In this document: piece after piece, positions 34,353 to 44,087 of the stretch | How positions within the stretch are numbered: position 1 is the first letter of the stretch | Layout: each line of letters opens with the position of its first letter | Assembly (NCBI RefSeq): GCF_001187725.1 | Contig: NZ_LGIQ01000009.1 | Coordinates: forward strand, 1,797,493-1,861,492 | From: Brevibacillus reuszeri | Lineage (GTDB): Bacteria > Bacillota > Bacilli > Brevibacillales > Brevibacillaceae | Length of the DNA: 64,000 bases | Direction: 5' to 3' | Program-made: the position numbers and the translations under genes | The notes under the pieces: generated by a model | What the model saw: the letters and a program-made list of their open reading frames with translations, nothing else | Databases searched by the model: none | What the model was told of the DNA's origin: nothing

Positions 34353-36128
34353 TTGTTGAATAAAGCTGTAGAAGTCTTGCAAAAGTATTTTGGCTACCAA
34401 TCGTTTCGAGAAGGACAAAAGAAGATTGTGGAGAGCCTTTTAAACGGTCATGACACCCTTGGGATCATGCCAACCGGTGGCGGTAAATCCATCTGCTATC
34501 AGGTTCCGGCCATGCTATACGATGGCGTGACGATTGTCATTTCTCCGCTCATTTCGTTGATGAAGGACCAGGTAGACGTCCTCATCAGCATGGGCATACC
34601 CGCTACGCAAATTAACAGCTCACTCGATTATGGCGAAGTGCGTGATCGCTTGCGGATGGCTGCGCGTGGTGAGTACAAGCTGCTGTACATTGCTCCGGAG
34701 CGGCTCGAATCCGAAGCTTTTCAAGCTCTGATTAAGGACGTTCCGATTTCCTTTGTAGCCGTTGATGAAGCGCACTGTGTTTCCCAGTGGGGCCATGATT
34801 TCCGCCCAAGCTACCTGGAGATCGCACGCTTTTTACGTTCATTGCCGGAGCGCCCGATTGTCGCCGCTTTGACAGCGACGGCAACTCCGGAGGTCACAGA
34901 AGATATTCGCAGACAGCTGGAGCTAGTGGATGAGCGTCTTTTCATCACCGGTTTTGGCCGGGACAACCTGCTTTTGTCCGTGCGAAAAGGGGAAAACAGA
35001 CGCGAGTTTATTCAGCAGTATTTGCGTGCGAATGCACAACAGGCCGGAATCATTTATGCCGCTACACGAAAAGATGTTGATGCTCTGTATGCCGATCTGC
35101 AAAAACGCGGATTCGAAGTGACCAAATACCACGCAGGCTTGTCCGAAGAGGAGCGTGCCCATAACCAAGAGGCGTTTTTGTACGATGACGTGCGTACGAT
35201 GATCGCAACGAATGCATTCGGGATGGGAATCGACAAGTCCAACGTTCGTTATGTCATTCATTACAACATGCCGAAAAATCTGGAGGCGTACTATCAGGAA
35301 GCTGGGCGTGCCGGACGCGACGGAGAGCCGAGCGAGTGCATCCTGCTGTTCCAGCCGCAGGATATTCAGACCCAGACGTTTTTCATTGAGCAAAATCAAT
35401 TGCTGGAGGAGCGCAAGGAGCACGAGTACAAAAAGCTGTACGCCATGATTGACTATTGCCGGACGCCGCGCTGCTTGCAGCAATACATCGTCCAGTACTT
35501 TGGCGAAACGGATGCGCAAGCGTGTGGACAATGCGGAAACTGCACGGATGAAACCGAGCTCTCCGATATCACACTGGAGGCACAGAAGATCTTTTCCTGC
35601 GTCAAAAGGATGAGAGAGCGTTTTGGCGCTGCTTTGGTCGCGCAAGTGCTCAAAGGCTCCAAAAACAAAAAGGTGACGCAGTTCCATTTTGACGAATTGC
35701 CGACGTACGGCTTGATGAAGGAATACAAGGAAAAAGAAATCGTCGACCTGATCCAGCTGTTGATCGCAGAAGGCTATCTGCAGGTAACGGAAAGCCAATA
35801 CCCGATCCTGAAGCTGGGAGAGCGGGCATTGCCAGTCCTCAAAGGCGAGGAGCGAGTCGTGCAAAAGATCGTGATTCGCCCGGTACAGCTGACCGAGGAT
35901 GACGAGCTTTTTGAGAAATTGCGTACGCTGCGCAAAGAAATCTCGCAGCGCGAGGGCTTGCCGCCGTATGTGATTTTCCATGACAGCACGCTAAAGGAAA
36001 TGAGCAGTCTATGCCCGACAGACAAGCAAGCGATGCTCCAGATCAAAGGAGTTGGGGAGTCCAAATTCGATAAGTATGGCCACCTTTTCCTGGAGTGTTT
36101 GCAAAGCTATGCAGCAGTAAAGCCGTGA
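34353..36128 (+). CDS. recQ: RecQ family ATP-dependent DNA helicase
   Basis: A 591-residue 3'-5' DNA helicase for recombination and fork repair. Walker A GIMPTGGGKS (37-46), Walker B VDEAHC, the aromatic-rich loop SQWGHDFRPSY, and motif VI EAGRAGRDG are present. The RecQ C-terminal zinc module is intact (CRTPRC then CGQCGNC). An HRDC domain closes the protein (about 515-585). Translation starts at TTG 34353 or the adjacent TTG 34356, behind AGAGAAGGTGA. Full-length, monocistronic, ended by a terminator. Confidence 0.94.
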   Translation: MLNKAVEVLQKYFGYQSFREGQKKIVESLLNGHDTLGIMPTGGGKSICYQVPAMLYDGVTIVISPLISLMKDQVDVLISMGIPATQINSSLDYGEVRDRLRMAARGEYKLLYIAPERLESEAFQALIKDVPISFVAVDEAHCVSQWGHDFRPSYLEIARFLRSLPERPIVAALTATATPEVTEDIRRQLELVDERLFITGFGRDNLLLSVRKGENRREFIQQYLRANAQQAGIIYAATRKDVDALYADLQKRGFEVTKYHAGLSEEERAHNQEAFLYDDVRTMIATNAFGMGIDKSNVRYVIHYNMPKNLEAYYQEAGRAGRDGEPSECILLFQPQDIQTQTFFIEQNQLLEERKEHEYKKLYAMIDYCRTPRCLQQYIVQYFGETDAQACGQCGNCTDETELSDITLEAQKIFSCVKRMRERFGAALVAQVLKGSKNKKVTQFHFDELPTYGLMKEYKEKEIVDLIQLLIAEGYLQVTESQYPILKLGERALPVLKGEERVVQKIVIRPVQLTEDDELFEKLRTLRKEISQREGLPPYVIFHDSTLKEMSSLCPTDKQAMLQIKGVGESKFDKYGHLFLECLQSYAAVKP

Positions 36129-36153
36129 TGAATCCTTGTCACGGCTTTTTTGC
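36119..36153 (+). terminator. Terminator after recQ
   Basis: Stem AAAGCCGTGA / TCACGGCTTT with T-run, starting within the last codons of recQ. Its stem is nearly the same as that of the terminator at 38331. Confidence 0.8.
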
Positions 36154-36315
36154 AAGCACAAGAGAGCTATGTGTCAATTTTCAATGGTGGTGAGATAAAT
36201 TGACTGGTATAGTTGAGTAATATTGGTAGAAAGAGAGGGTTATTTCTAGGAAAAAAAGAAAGAAAAAAGCAACAAATCGTAAGGTACTGACAATGAGAGA
36301 ATTAGAGGGGAAAAC

Positions 36316-38295
36316 ATGAAAAAACTACGAGGACGTATGGGGAAAACGCTGACAAGCATCGCGTTATCAGCGTTGGTACTCGGTAGCGGCGTCATGGGGG
36401 CGCCAGCACCGACGAAAGCAGCAGAAGCACCAACCAAGATTACACTTTTGGGCACATCTGATATTCACGGACGCTTCATGCCGTGGGACTACGCTTTGGA
36501 CGGTCCGAATCCGAGCGGAAGCTTGACACAGCTGTTCACGATGATCAAGGAGATTCGCAAAGAGAACCCGAACACGGTGCTGGTGGATGCAGGAGACTCC
36601 ATTCAAGACAACTCTGCTGAGCTGTTCAATGACCAGCCGGAATCCCCGATGATGGTTGCAATGAACGAAATGGGCTATGATGCGTGGGCGTTTGGTAACC
36701 ATGAGTTCAATTTTGGACTTGATACACTCGACAAAATCAGCAGTCAATATAAAGGGCCTGTACTCGCAGGTAACATTTACAAAGAAAACGGCGAGCGTTA
36801 CTTCCCGGCCTATACCATTGTTGAACGCGCTGGCGTCAAAATCGGCCTGATCGGAATGAACACGCCAATGATCACTGACTTTGAAAAAGGAACGGATCAT
36901 CTGGATGGCCTCGTGATCAAAAATCCGGTAGAAGAAACCAAGAAAGCTGTAAAAGAGCTGCAAGGCAAAGTAGACGTGATGATCGGCGTCATGCACATGG
37001 GCATCGAAAATGAAAACGGAATTCCAGGCACGGGCGTAGCAGACATCGCAAACGCTGTACCAGAATTGACCGCTATTTTCGCTGGACACATGCACAAGCT
37101 GGTGAAAAAAGAGGAGATCAACGGTGTACTGATCACTGAACCGGACAAATACGGTACCCATCTCTCCCGCATTGACCTGACGTTTGAAAAGAAAAATGGC
37201 AAAGTCGTGCTGGCTAGCAAAGAAGCGACTGCGCTCCCTGTCAAAGGTGCAGATGGCACGCCAGTTGTATCCGATCCTGAGCTGGAAACCAAGCTGACGC
37301 CGTTCCACGAATTTGCACGTGCAGATGCCAACATCGTGGTAGCAGAGCTGAAGGGCATGAACCTCGTGCCGAAAAACGAGATTGAGGGAATTCCTCAGGT
37401 CCAAATTCAGGAGACGCCTTTATCTGATTTCTTCCATGAAGTAATGCTCTACTATAGCAAGGCTGATGTCGTTGCTCACCAGATCGACAACGACAAGGCA
37501 AAGCTCGACGTAGGTCCGATCAAGAAAAAAGATATCGCCTATAACTATCAATATGCGGGCGGCGAGATCACTGTTTACAAAGTAACCGGAAAAGACCTGA
37601 AGGATTATATGGAGTGGGCGGTAGGCTATTTCAACACGACACGCCCTGGTGATGTGACGGTAAGCTTTGACAGCAAACGCCGTGCTTCCAAATACAGCAC
37701 CAACGATTTCTTCGGCAACGTGAAATACGAAATTGATTTGTCCAAGCCATATGGTAGCCGTATCACCAACCTGCGCAAGCTTGATGGAACCTTGATCAAA
37801 GCAGAAGATACGCTGAAGCTCGGTATGAACGCATACCGTATGGAAGCTCTGCAAGCAAAAGGTGGCGCTCTGGAGGGACGCAAGTTTGAACAGCTATGGT
37901 CCTCCAAAGACAATACCACGTTTGGTGAAACTGCTGGTACAATCCGCAACCGTGCAATCGCATACCTGAAAGAAGTGAAAAAAGGTGTCTACGAACCGAA
38001 AGTACAGAACAACTGGAAAATCATCGGGGTAGATACGACAGCACCAGAACGTAATGATGTAGTAGAGCTGATCAATGCAGGCATCCTGAGCGTGCCAAAA
38101 ACGGAAGATGGCAAATACAGCAATATCGCATCGATCAACATCAAAGATGCTGTCACCAAAGAAGAAATTGCAGCCCTCTCTGAAAAGGCGAAGGTAGATG
38201 CAGCGAAATTTGCCAATGTAAAAACAAAAGGCGAATTCTACAAGCAGCTGAACCAAGCGAGAAAAGCCGCGGCAGCCGCTACACCTAAACCGTAA
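36316..38295 (+). CDS. Secreted 5'-nucleotidase / cyclic nucleotide phosphodiesterase family
   Basis: A 659-residue exported metallophosphoesterase of the UshA/YfkN/CpdB group that strips phosphate from extracellular nucleotides. The signal peptide (residues 1-36) ends with an AxA-type site near TKAAEAP. The two-metal catalytic domain shows TSDIHGRF, DAGDSIQDN, GNHEFNFG, MHMGIENE and AGHMHKLV. The C-terminal 5'-nucleotidase domain (about 340-560) binds the base. The last 80 residues form an extra helical tail. No sortase motif or S-layer repeats are visible, so it is probably released. It could supply nucleosides to the purine importer at 13.5 kb (inference). Confidence 0.9.
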   Translation: MKKLRGRMGKTLTSIALSALVLGSGVMGAPAPTKAAEAPTKITLLGTSDIHGRFMPWDYALDGPNPSGSLTQLFTMIKEIRKENPNTVLVDAGDSIQDNSAELFNDQPESPMMVAMNEMGYDAWAFGNHEFNFGLDTLDKISSQYKGPVLAGNIYKENGERYFPAYTIVERAGVKIGLIGMNTPMITDFEKGTDHLDGLVIKNPVEETKKAVKELQGKVDVMIGVMHMGIENENGIPGTGVADIANAVPELTAIFAGHMHKLVKKEEINGVLITEPDKYGTHLSRIDLTFEKKNGKVVLASKEATALPVKGADGTPVVSDPELETKLTPFHEFARADANIVVAELKGMNLVPKNEIEGIPQVQIQETPLSDFFHEVMLYYSKADVVAHQIDNDKAKLDVGPIKKKDIAYNYQYAGGEITVYKVTGKDLKDYMEWAVGYFNTTRPGDVTVSFDSKRRASKYSTNDFFGNVKYEIDLSKPYGSRITNLRKLDGTLIKAEDTLKLGMNAYRMEALQAKGGALEGRKFEQLWSSKDNTTFGETAGTIRNRAIAYLKEVKKGVYEPKVQNNWKIIGVDTTAPERNDVVELINAGILSVPKTEDGKYSNIASINIKDAVTKEEIAALSEKAKVDAAKFANVKTKGEFYKQLNQARKAAAAATPKP

Positions 38296-38330
38296 GCTAT
38301 TCGTACGCTAAATTGCATACTAAAACATAG

Positions 38331-38365
38331 AAAAGCCGTGACTCTCGCAGTCACGGCTTTTTTTC
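38331..38365. terminator. Bidirectional terminator between nucleotidase and lplT-type genes
   Basis: Stem AAAAGCCGTGACT / AGTCACGGCTTTT with a 5-7 base loop, overlapping the stop codon of the convergent minus-strand transporter gene. Confidence 0.85.
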
Positions 38366-39569
38366 AGCCGGTAATTCGCTTGCGATACTTCACCAAATAC
38401 ATGAGGAACACGAGGAGAAGCAGACCCTGACCAACAATCGCTCCGGAAATGGACACCCCGACATACACAATCAGGTAGTAGATGCCCGATCCAACAATCA
38501 TCAAGAAGTTTTCGATAAAGTTCTGAATCGCAATCGTTTTCCCCGAGCCGACCATTTTCTTGCCTTCCTCCTGCAATACGGTATTCATCGGGATAATGAA
38601 TACGCCCCCCATAAAACCAACCAGCAGCAGCAAGCAAATCGCGATGAATGTGACGTGAATCCACGGGAACAGCACGATGATTAGAAACATTCCGAAACCA
38701 AATGTCAGCGAGCGAGTAAAATGCGCCAGTGGAATCAGCTTGGGAGCCAGGAACGCCCCGACGATAATCCCGATCGAGGTCGTAGCCAGAATGAGAGATA
38801 CAGAAAAGCTCTGTGGGTTAATGTCCAGTGCGATTGGAATCCAGGCGAGCACAGCTACTCGCAAGACAGCAGAGCTCATCCAGAACGCTCCTGTACCGAT
38901 CAGGGCGAAGCAGGTGTCAGGACGATTTAACAGCTGCTGGAAGTCGATAAAAAAGCGCCGTGCCTCGGCAGCATACCGAATGGACAGATTGCCTCTCATC
39001 CGTGGGATGAAAAAGGTCATAGCGAGCGAAAGCAAATAGATGATCAGGCAGATCGACGAGGAGAACGCAGGAGATGTCATAGAGGCGACAGCCCCTCCGA
39101 TGCCAATCCCGGTCAGGATCGCAAAAATTGTATAGGCTTCAATCCGAGCGTTGGCGTGAAACAGCTCATCTTCATTACGCGTAAGCTCTGGCAAAATCCC
39201 GTATTTGGCTGGCGAGTAAACAACGGCTCCAACTCCAACCGTAAAATAGCTCAGCATCAGCATGAGGATGTTGGAGTGGTCAATGACGAACAACAATAGG
39301 ACGCCAATCGCTTTGATCAGGTTGCCGATCACCAGTACAAGTGACTTCGGGTGTTTGTCGGCAAAAGGACCGACCAAAGGAGCGAGAAAAATATAAGGAA
39401 GAAAGAATGAAATAGATACGAGTGCGAGCATGGCGGGAGAAAAACCGTTCTCCCGCAGCAAATTGGCGATCACAAACAAAATCATGTTGTCGGCAAAGGC
39501 TGATAGAAACTGAGTGAAATATAGGGCTTGTAGTGGCTTAAGTTGTCTGCTCACATCATTTTCCTCCAC
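38364..39569 (-). CDS. MFS transporter, lysophospholipid flippase LplT type
   Basis: A 401-residue twelve-helix major facilitator. The N-terminal region LKPLQALYFTQFLSAFADNMILFVIANLL and the A-motif-like PLVGPFADKHPKS are typical of LplT-like proteins. Its start overlaps the end of the acyltransferase/ligase gene by 14 bases. In E. coli LplT moves lysophosphatidylethanolamine inward for re-acylation by Aas, and this pair conserves that arrangement. Confidence 0.85.
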   Translation of the reverse strand: MEENDVSRQLKPLQALYFTQFLSAFADNMILFVIANLLRENGFSPAMLALVSISFFLPYIFLAPLVGPFADKHPKSLVLVIGNLIKAIGVLLLFVIDHSNILMLMLSYFTVGVGAVVYSPAKYGILPELTRNEDELFHANARIEAYTIFAILTGIGIGGAVASMTSPAFSSSICLIIYLLSLAMTFFIPRMRGNLSIRYAAEARRFFIDFQQLLNRPDTCFALIGTGAFWMSSAVLRVAVLAWIPIALDINPQSFSVSLILATTSIGIIVGAFLAPKLIPLAHFTRSLTFGFGMFLIIVLFPWIHVTFIAICLLLLVGFMGGVFIIPMNTVLQEEGKKMVGSGKTIAIQNFIENFLMIVGSGIYYLIVYVGVSISGAIVGQGLLLLVFLMYLVKYRKRITG

Positions 39570-41667
39570 TTTCAGCTAGTTGTTTCAGGGTGACGTAATC
39601 CGTTTTTCCGCTACCGAGGAGAGGCAGAGTCTTGATGACCTGCATCGTGCCTGGAATGAGCAGCGGTGAGTATTGCTTTTCGGTCAAGTATGCGCGCAGC
39701 TGGCTCAGTGCTACTGTCTCATCTGTCGTAAACAGGAGGACGCGTTCGCCTTTACGCGGATCATTTACGGTGATCGCTGCAAAGCCGGAGTGTCCAAAGC
39801 ATTGCATCGCCAGCTCCTCAATCAGATTGAGCGAGACCATTTCCCCTCCGATTTTGGCAAAGCGCTTCAAGCGAGACTGGATGCTGATAAAGCCGTCCTT
39901 GTCAGTCGTAACGAGGTCTCCTGTGTGGTACCACTCTTCAGCAGGGATAAATCCTTTGCCGTGAATGAGGTAGCCCTTCATGACGTTCGGTCCTTTGACG
40001 AGCAGCTCGCCACCTTCCTCGATGCCGCTTACTGCATCGAGCTTGTAGGACATACCTGGCATCAGGCGTCCGACTGTTCCTGGCTTATTGGCAAGTGGGG
40101 TGTTCAGTGACAGGATCGGAGCCGTTTCAGTTGCTCCGTAGCCTTCAAAAATCCGTACCCCGAACTTTTCCATCCACAGCTTGCGTACATCGTCCTTGAG
40201 CTTTTCGGCACCTGCGAAAACATAGCGCAAGGAGTAAAAATTGTAAGGATGCGCCATCCGACCGTAGCCCGCCATGAAGGTCGAGGTACCGAAAAGAATG
40301 GTTGCGTTTTGATCGTATACCAGCTCCGAAATCGCTTTGTAGTGCAGCGGGCTTGGGTAGAGATAGACAGGAACACCTTTTACAACTGGCAAAAGCGTAC
40401 CCGCTGTCAGGCCGAAGCTGTGAAACATCGGCAGAGCGTTGAAAAACTTGTCGCGTGTCGTAATATCGATGACAGTAGTCACCTGTTGGATATTTGCGTA
40501 CAGATTCGTATGAGTCAAAACGACACCCTTTGGCTTGCTTTCACTGCCTGATGTAAACAGAATCAGCTCGTTGTCGCTTGCAGGAGAAGCCTTTTGCTTG
40601 AGCAGGTAGCGAGTGAGTGCCGCGAGCTTGTCGAAGCCAGTAGCGGAGGCTTTCAAATCTTCCAGATAGATGATTTTCAGATGTGGTTCTAGACCAGCGA
40701 TAATATGCTCCAGCTTTCCTTTTTCGATAAATACCCGTGATGTCAGAATCGTATCGATCTGGGCCGTCTCACAGCAATCCAGCAGGGAACGAATTCCGAG
40801 CGAAAAGTTGAGGATCGCTGGCGTTTTGCCGATGCGGAACAAGGATAATAACGTCACGAGATGACCGACTGAGTTAGGCAGAAATACGCCGACTACAGGC
40901 TTACCTAAAAGGCTGGACTGCAATTTGTTACCGAGCAGGTAGCTGCCAATCAAAAGCGTCCGGTAATTGATAGCGCTGGTCAAATCCTTGGCGATTTCGA
41001 GCTTTGCGCCGTTGAGACGGGCAGCCTCCAGTACTTCATCGAACAGATTGACGTTTTGCTTCATGCGGCTTTGGAACAGCTCGTTTTGCAAGGTTTGCAG
41101 AATCTGATCATTGGCTGTTGCCTTTTGAGCACGCATCGACAGGTTTGGATCGCGTTCCATTGTAAAAGGATTACCGATTGTCATGGTTACATCGGGAAAC
41201 CAGGAGAGGAGGAGCTTTCCTTTCATGTACGAAAAGATGGAGCGCTCCAAGCCCTGGATGGCTACCGGATATACATTTACGCCTGTTCGCAGGGCCAAAT
41301 AACCGACGCCGCTGTAGATTTTCATCATGCTGCCAGTAGTGGTGATGCGTCCCTCTGGGAAAATCACCAGTGTCTCACCGCTTCTGATGACACGCAGCAT
41401 GTGGCGAATCGAATACGGATTCATCGGGTCAATAGCGATGTGCTTGCGGAAGCGGAGGAAAAAGGCAAACCGCTTGGCGATCGTCGTATTGACTACAAAC
41501 GTCGCGCCTTTTGGCAAGCAAAAAGACAAGAGAACCGCATCCATGAGCGAGACGTGATTGGGGATAATCAGCGATGGCTGCGAAAGATCGAGTTTGTGCA
41601 ATCCGTTGATGCGGGGGCGGAACCAAAGCATCAGGATCATTTTCAGGAAGGTATGAATGAGTACCAT
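39556..41667 (-). CDS. Aas-like acyltransferase / acyl-activating ligase fusion
   Basis: A 703-residue two-domain enzyme. Residues 1-210 form a PlsC-type glycerophospholipid acyltransferase with H-x4-D (His38, Asp43) and FPEGR (103-107). Residues about 230-700 form an AMP-dependent ligase with LFTSGSESKPKG, GYGATET, HTGDL and the C-terminal GGEMVSL. This matches E. coli Aas, which activates fatty acid and acylates lysophospholipid. The ATG at 41667, spaced eight bases from AAAGGTG, is preferred over the GTG at 41676. With the LplT-type gene it forms a membrane lipid repair unit, separated from the upstream two-component genes by a terminator. Confidence 0.88.
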   Translation of the reverse strand: MVLIHTFLKMILMLWFRPRINGLHKLDLSQPSLIIPNHVSLMDAVLLSFCLPKGATFVVNTTIAKRFAFFLRFRKHIAIDPMNPYSIRHMLRVIRSGETLVIFPEGRITTTGSMMKIYSGVGYLALRTGVNVYPVAIQGLERSIFSYMKGKLLLSWFPDVTMTIGNPFTMERDPNLSMRAQKATANDQILQTLQNELFQSRMKQNVNLFDEVLEAARLNGAKLEIAKDLTSAINYRTLLIGSYLLGNKLQSSLLGKPVVGVFLPNSVGHLVTLLSLFRIGKTPAILNFSLGIRSLLDCCETAQIDTILTSRVFIEKGKLEHIIAGLEPHLKIIYLEDLKASATGFDKLAALTRYLLKQKASPASDNELILFTSGSESKPKGVVLTHTNLYANIQQVTTVIDITTRDKFFNALPMFHSFGLTAGTLLPVVKGVPVYLYPSPLHYKAISELVYDQNATILFGTSTFMAGYGRMAHPYNFYSLRYVFAGAEKLKDDVRKLWMEKFGVRIFEGYGATETAPILSLNTPLANKPGTVGRLMPGMSYKLDAVSGIEEGGELLVKGPNVMKGYLIHGKGFIPAEEWYHTGDLVTTDKDGFISIQSRLKRFAKIGGEMVSLNLIEELAMQCFGHSGFAAITVNDPRKGERVLLFTTDETVALSQLRAYLTEKQYSPLLIPGTMQVIKTLPLLGSGKTDYVTLKQLAESGGK

Positions 41668-41735
41668 GTGTACCACACCTTTACAAAAGATAATGGTGTT
41701 GCTCTATAGCTCTCATTGTAAAGAGTGCAGGAAGT

Positions 41736-41764
41736 AAAAAAAGTACCAACATTCATTGGTACCT
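41736..41764 (-). terminator. Terminator after the NarL-type two-component operon
   Basis: Minus strand stem GTACCAA / TTGGTAC with a 7-base loop and seven T residues, 12 bases past the response regulator stop codon. It isolates the aas-lplT pair as its own transcription unit. Confidence 0.82.
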
Positions 41765-41775
41765 TGTAATAAGAC

Positions 41776-42414
41776 CTAGAACAGCTTTTTTTGATTGGCT
41801 TTTGCGGCTGCTTCCTTGCTCGTTTTGACGCCCATTTTTTTCAGGATGCGATTGATATGGTTCTTGATCGTGCGCTTGGTGATGTGCAGCGATTGCTCAA
41901 TCTGTGTCTGAGTCTGCCCTTGGTGGATGAGCTGCAGGATGTCCTTTTCAGCAGGGGACAACAGCTTCTGGTCCTCCTCTTTTTTCATCCGCAAAAACTC
42001 GTTGCGCAGGGCAGCGGCAGCGGTGGGGTGGATCGCAGACACGCGGTTATAGGCGGCTCGGATCGCATCCGGTATTTCCTTGAAGCTACTTTTGCTGATG
42101 TAATTGACAGCTCCGGCTGAAAAGGACTCCACGATGACGTCCTCAGCGGTCAGCGAGGTGAGCATGATGATTTTACAGTCGGCTTGTAGCTCCATGAAGG
42201 CAACAGCGGTTTCGATGCCGTCCAAATTGTTCTCCGTCAGATTGATATCCATGAGCACGACATCGGCCTTGCCGGGAGCAAACCGTTCGATCGCTTCGTC
42301 TTTCGTGCCAGCTTCGCCAACAACCGTAATATGGGGCTCCTTATTGAGAAAATCGACGAGCCCCTTTCGCCAATCAGGATCGTCTTCTACGAGAAAAACA
42401 GTAATGGTGTCCAT
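41776..42414 (-). CDS. NarL/LuxR-type response regulator
   Basis: A 212-residue regulator. The receiver (1-120) has VEDDPDWRKG, phosphoacceptor Asp in DVVLMDINLTENNLDG, and the Lys in YISKSSFKE. A LuxR-type helix-turn-helix follows (LSPAEKDILQLIHQGQTQTQIEQSLHITKRTIKNHINRILKKMG). I chose ATG 42414 behind GAGGTGG over the ATG at 42435. It lies 28 bp after the kinase gene. Its target is unknown. Confidence 0.9.
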   Translation of the reverse strand: MDTITVFLVEDDPDWRKGLVDFLNKEPHITVVGEAGTKDEAIERFAPGKADVVLMDINLTENNLDGIETAVAFMELQADCKIIMLTSLTAEDVIVESFSAGAVNYISKSSFKEIPDAIRAAYNRVSAIHPTAAAALRNEFLRMKKEEDQKLLSPAEKDILQLIHQGQTQTQIEQSLHITKRTIKNHINRILKKMGVKTSKEAAAKANQKKLF

Positions 42415-42442
42415 AAGTATAGCCACCTCTTCCATTCTTTAT

Positions 42443-43813
42443 TTACGTTTGTACGACACGCTTTTTCGGGAAGAACAGAAATACGGTAGTCCCTTTCCCG
42501 GGCTCGCTGTAGATCTCGAGCTGCCCTTGATGCTTTTGCATGACATTGTAACAGTAAGAGAGTCCTAATCCAAAGTTTTGCCCTGTCCTTTTGGTAGAAA
42601 AGAAAGGATCGAGTACATGTGGCAGGTTCTCTTTGGAAATTCCTGTTCCCGTATCTGCGGCAGCGATAACAAGGTGTTTATTCGAGCGAAATAGCTGCAA
42701 GCGCAGAGTGCCGCCGTTTTTCATAGCCTCCATCGCGTTCATGCACAGATTGGTGATGATCTCCCGCAGCTGTACCGGATCACAATGCAGCTGTAGTGTC
42801 TCGTCCAGCTCTTTTTCCACGTTTACCTGATTTTTTTCCGAGTACGGGGTGAGCGTCGAGATGACCTGCGAGATGATTTGGCTCGGAAAGCAATCCGCCT
42901 CCCGCAGCTCTACCTCGCGCAGCTGTCCTTGAATACGATTCATCATATCCAGCATGTGCTGGGACGATTGCGAGAGGACAAGAGCATCTTCTTTGAGCGA
43001 AGGCTGATTCGTTTCTTCGGCAAACGATTCGATGCGATCTGCGTACAGCGAGATTTTACCTGCTTCGTTTTTGATCGTATGATTGATGATTTGCGCCCCG
43101 GATGTCAGCGCGCGCAGCGTACTGTCGAGACGCTTTTTTTCCACGCGGAGACGTACGCCGAGAAATCCGTATTTCAAACTAATGGCAACAATCAGAATGA
43201 ACTGGATGGCAACGACAAGCATGTTGTAGCGCCACGCTTCGTAGTCATTCTGGATGCGCATGACGTAAATAAAAATAAACACGAAAAAAAGAGGAATGAT
43301 GATCAGAACATTGGTAAAAAAGCTGTTCTTCTTAACAAGAGGGTCCTTTTCGCGTCGATATTGGACGATGAGCAGCGTGCATGAGACCAGAAAAAAGGGG
43401 ATGACCCACGCGACCATGATCCAGTAGTTAAAAGAAAGCACGGGATAAATCGGCGTAATTACAAGCATCAAAAGTGGCAGCAGCAAGGCTGCGTACTGTA
43501 TGCTTTGTTTCACTCTACGTGATAACCACTCTGATGAATGAACAGCAAACATGAAAAATGTATAGGGCAGTCCCGTTTGGCAAACAAATGATGCACTATA
43601 GCTCAGAAACAGTAAAAACTGCTCAGAGCCTGGATACAGGGCAAGGGTGTCTTTCCACAAAGGAATGAGCGTCTCATCGATGACTCCAGAGAGAAAGCCC
43701 CCACCTCCCACAAAGGCAGTCGCACATGCCCAGCGGATCGAGGTTCGTTTGGGATCAGTAAACAAGACCAAAAGACCCAGTGCCCATATGGTGAACAGTA
43801 TAAAAACCATCAT
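42443..43813 (-). CDS. Sensor histidine kinase with multi-helix input domain
   Basis: A 456-residue kinase. Residues 1-225 hold seven or so membrane helices with very short loops, suggesting a membrane or small-molecule sensor. The phosphoacceptor region reads INHTIKNEAGKI, an unusual H-box (H-T-I-K-N-E) with no proline, seen in a minority of kinase families. The ATPase part has ITNLCMNAMEAM (N box), AAADTGTGIS (G1) and NFGLGLSYCYNVM (G2). It is paired with the NarL-type regulator downstream. ATGs at 43813 and 43810 are both possible. Confidence 0.88.
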   Translation of the reverse strand: MMVFILFTIWALGLLVLFTDPKRTSIRWACATAFVGGGGFLSGVIDETLIPLWKDTLALYPGSEQFLLFLSYSASFVCQTGLPYTFFMFAVHSSEWLSRRVKQSIQYAALLLPLLMLVITPIYPVLSFNYWIMVAWVIPFFLVSCTLLIVQYRREKDPLVKKNSFFTNVLIIIPLFFVFIFIYVMRIQNDYEAWRYNMLVVAIQFILIVAISLKYGFLGVRLRVEKKRLDSTLRALTSGAQIINHTIKNEAGKISLYADRIESFAEETNQPSLKEDALVLSQSSQHMLDMMNRIQGQLREVELREADCFPSQIISQVISTLTPYSEKNQVNVEKELDETLQLHCDPVQLREIITNLCMNAMEAMKNGGTLRLQLFRSNKHLVIAAADTGTGISKENLPHVLDPFFSTKRTGQNFGLGLSYCYNVMQKHQGQLEIYSEPGKGTTVFLFFPKKRVVQT

Positions 43814-44087
43814 GGCTGTCTATTCTCCCGTCGAACATGATAGATCTATTATACCGTACGCAGGCTGGTAGAAACGGATATTTCGTCAACTGCCAATGAA
43901 AAACGTCAATTCTTTACAAAAAACAAAATGTGAACGAAAGCCGAGAAATATGTTTGAGTAGTGTATATTCTGAATAGTCATATCTATTCTCGCTGACAAA
44001 AATCACCTATGATTGTAGTTGGGTTAGAAGAAATCATTGGTATTTCATTGAACTGATTTGGGACAGGCGTAAAGGAGAAGCGAGTGA

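Noticed and set aside
34923..35981. Long minus-strand open frame opposite recQ (352 codons)
   Set aside because: Antisense shadow of a fully intact helicase gene, with no start signals.
36367..37404. Long minus-strand open frame opposite the 5'-nucleotidase gene
   Set aside because: Antisense shadow; the plus-strand product has all catalytic motifs and a signal peptide.
36119..38365. Flanking of the nucleotidase gene by two near-identical hairpins as a mobile cassette
   Set aside because: Both are ordinary terminators sharing the AAGCCGTGA stem, a common terminator sequence; no target duplication or transposase.
43920..43950. Sigma-D flagellar promoter for the chemoreceptor gene
   Set aside because: GCCGAGAA resembles the -10, but no TAAA lies at the required distance and it is about 145 bases from the start codon.
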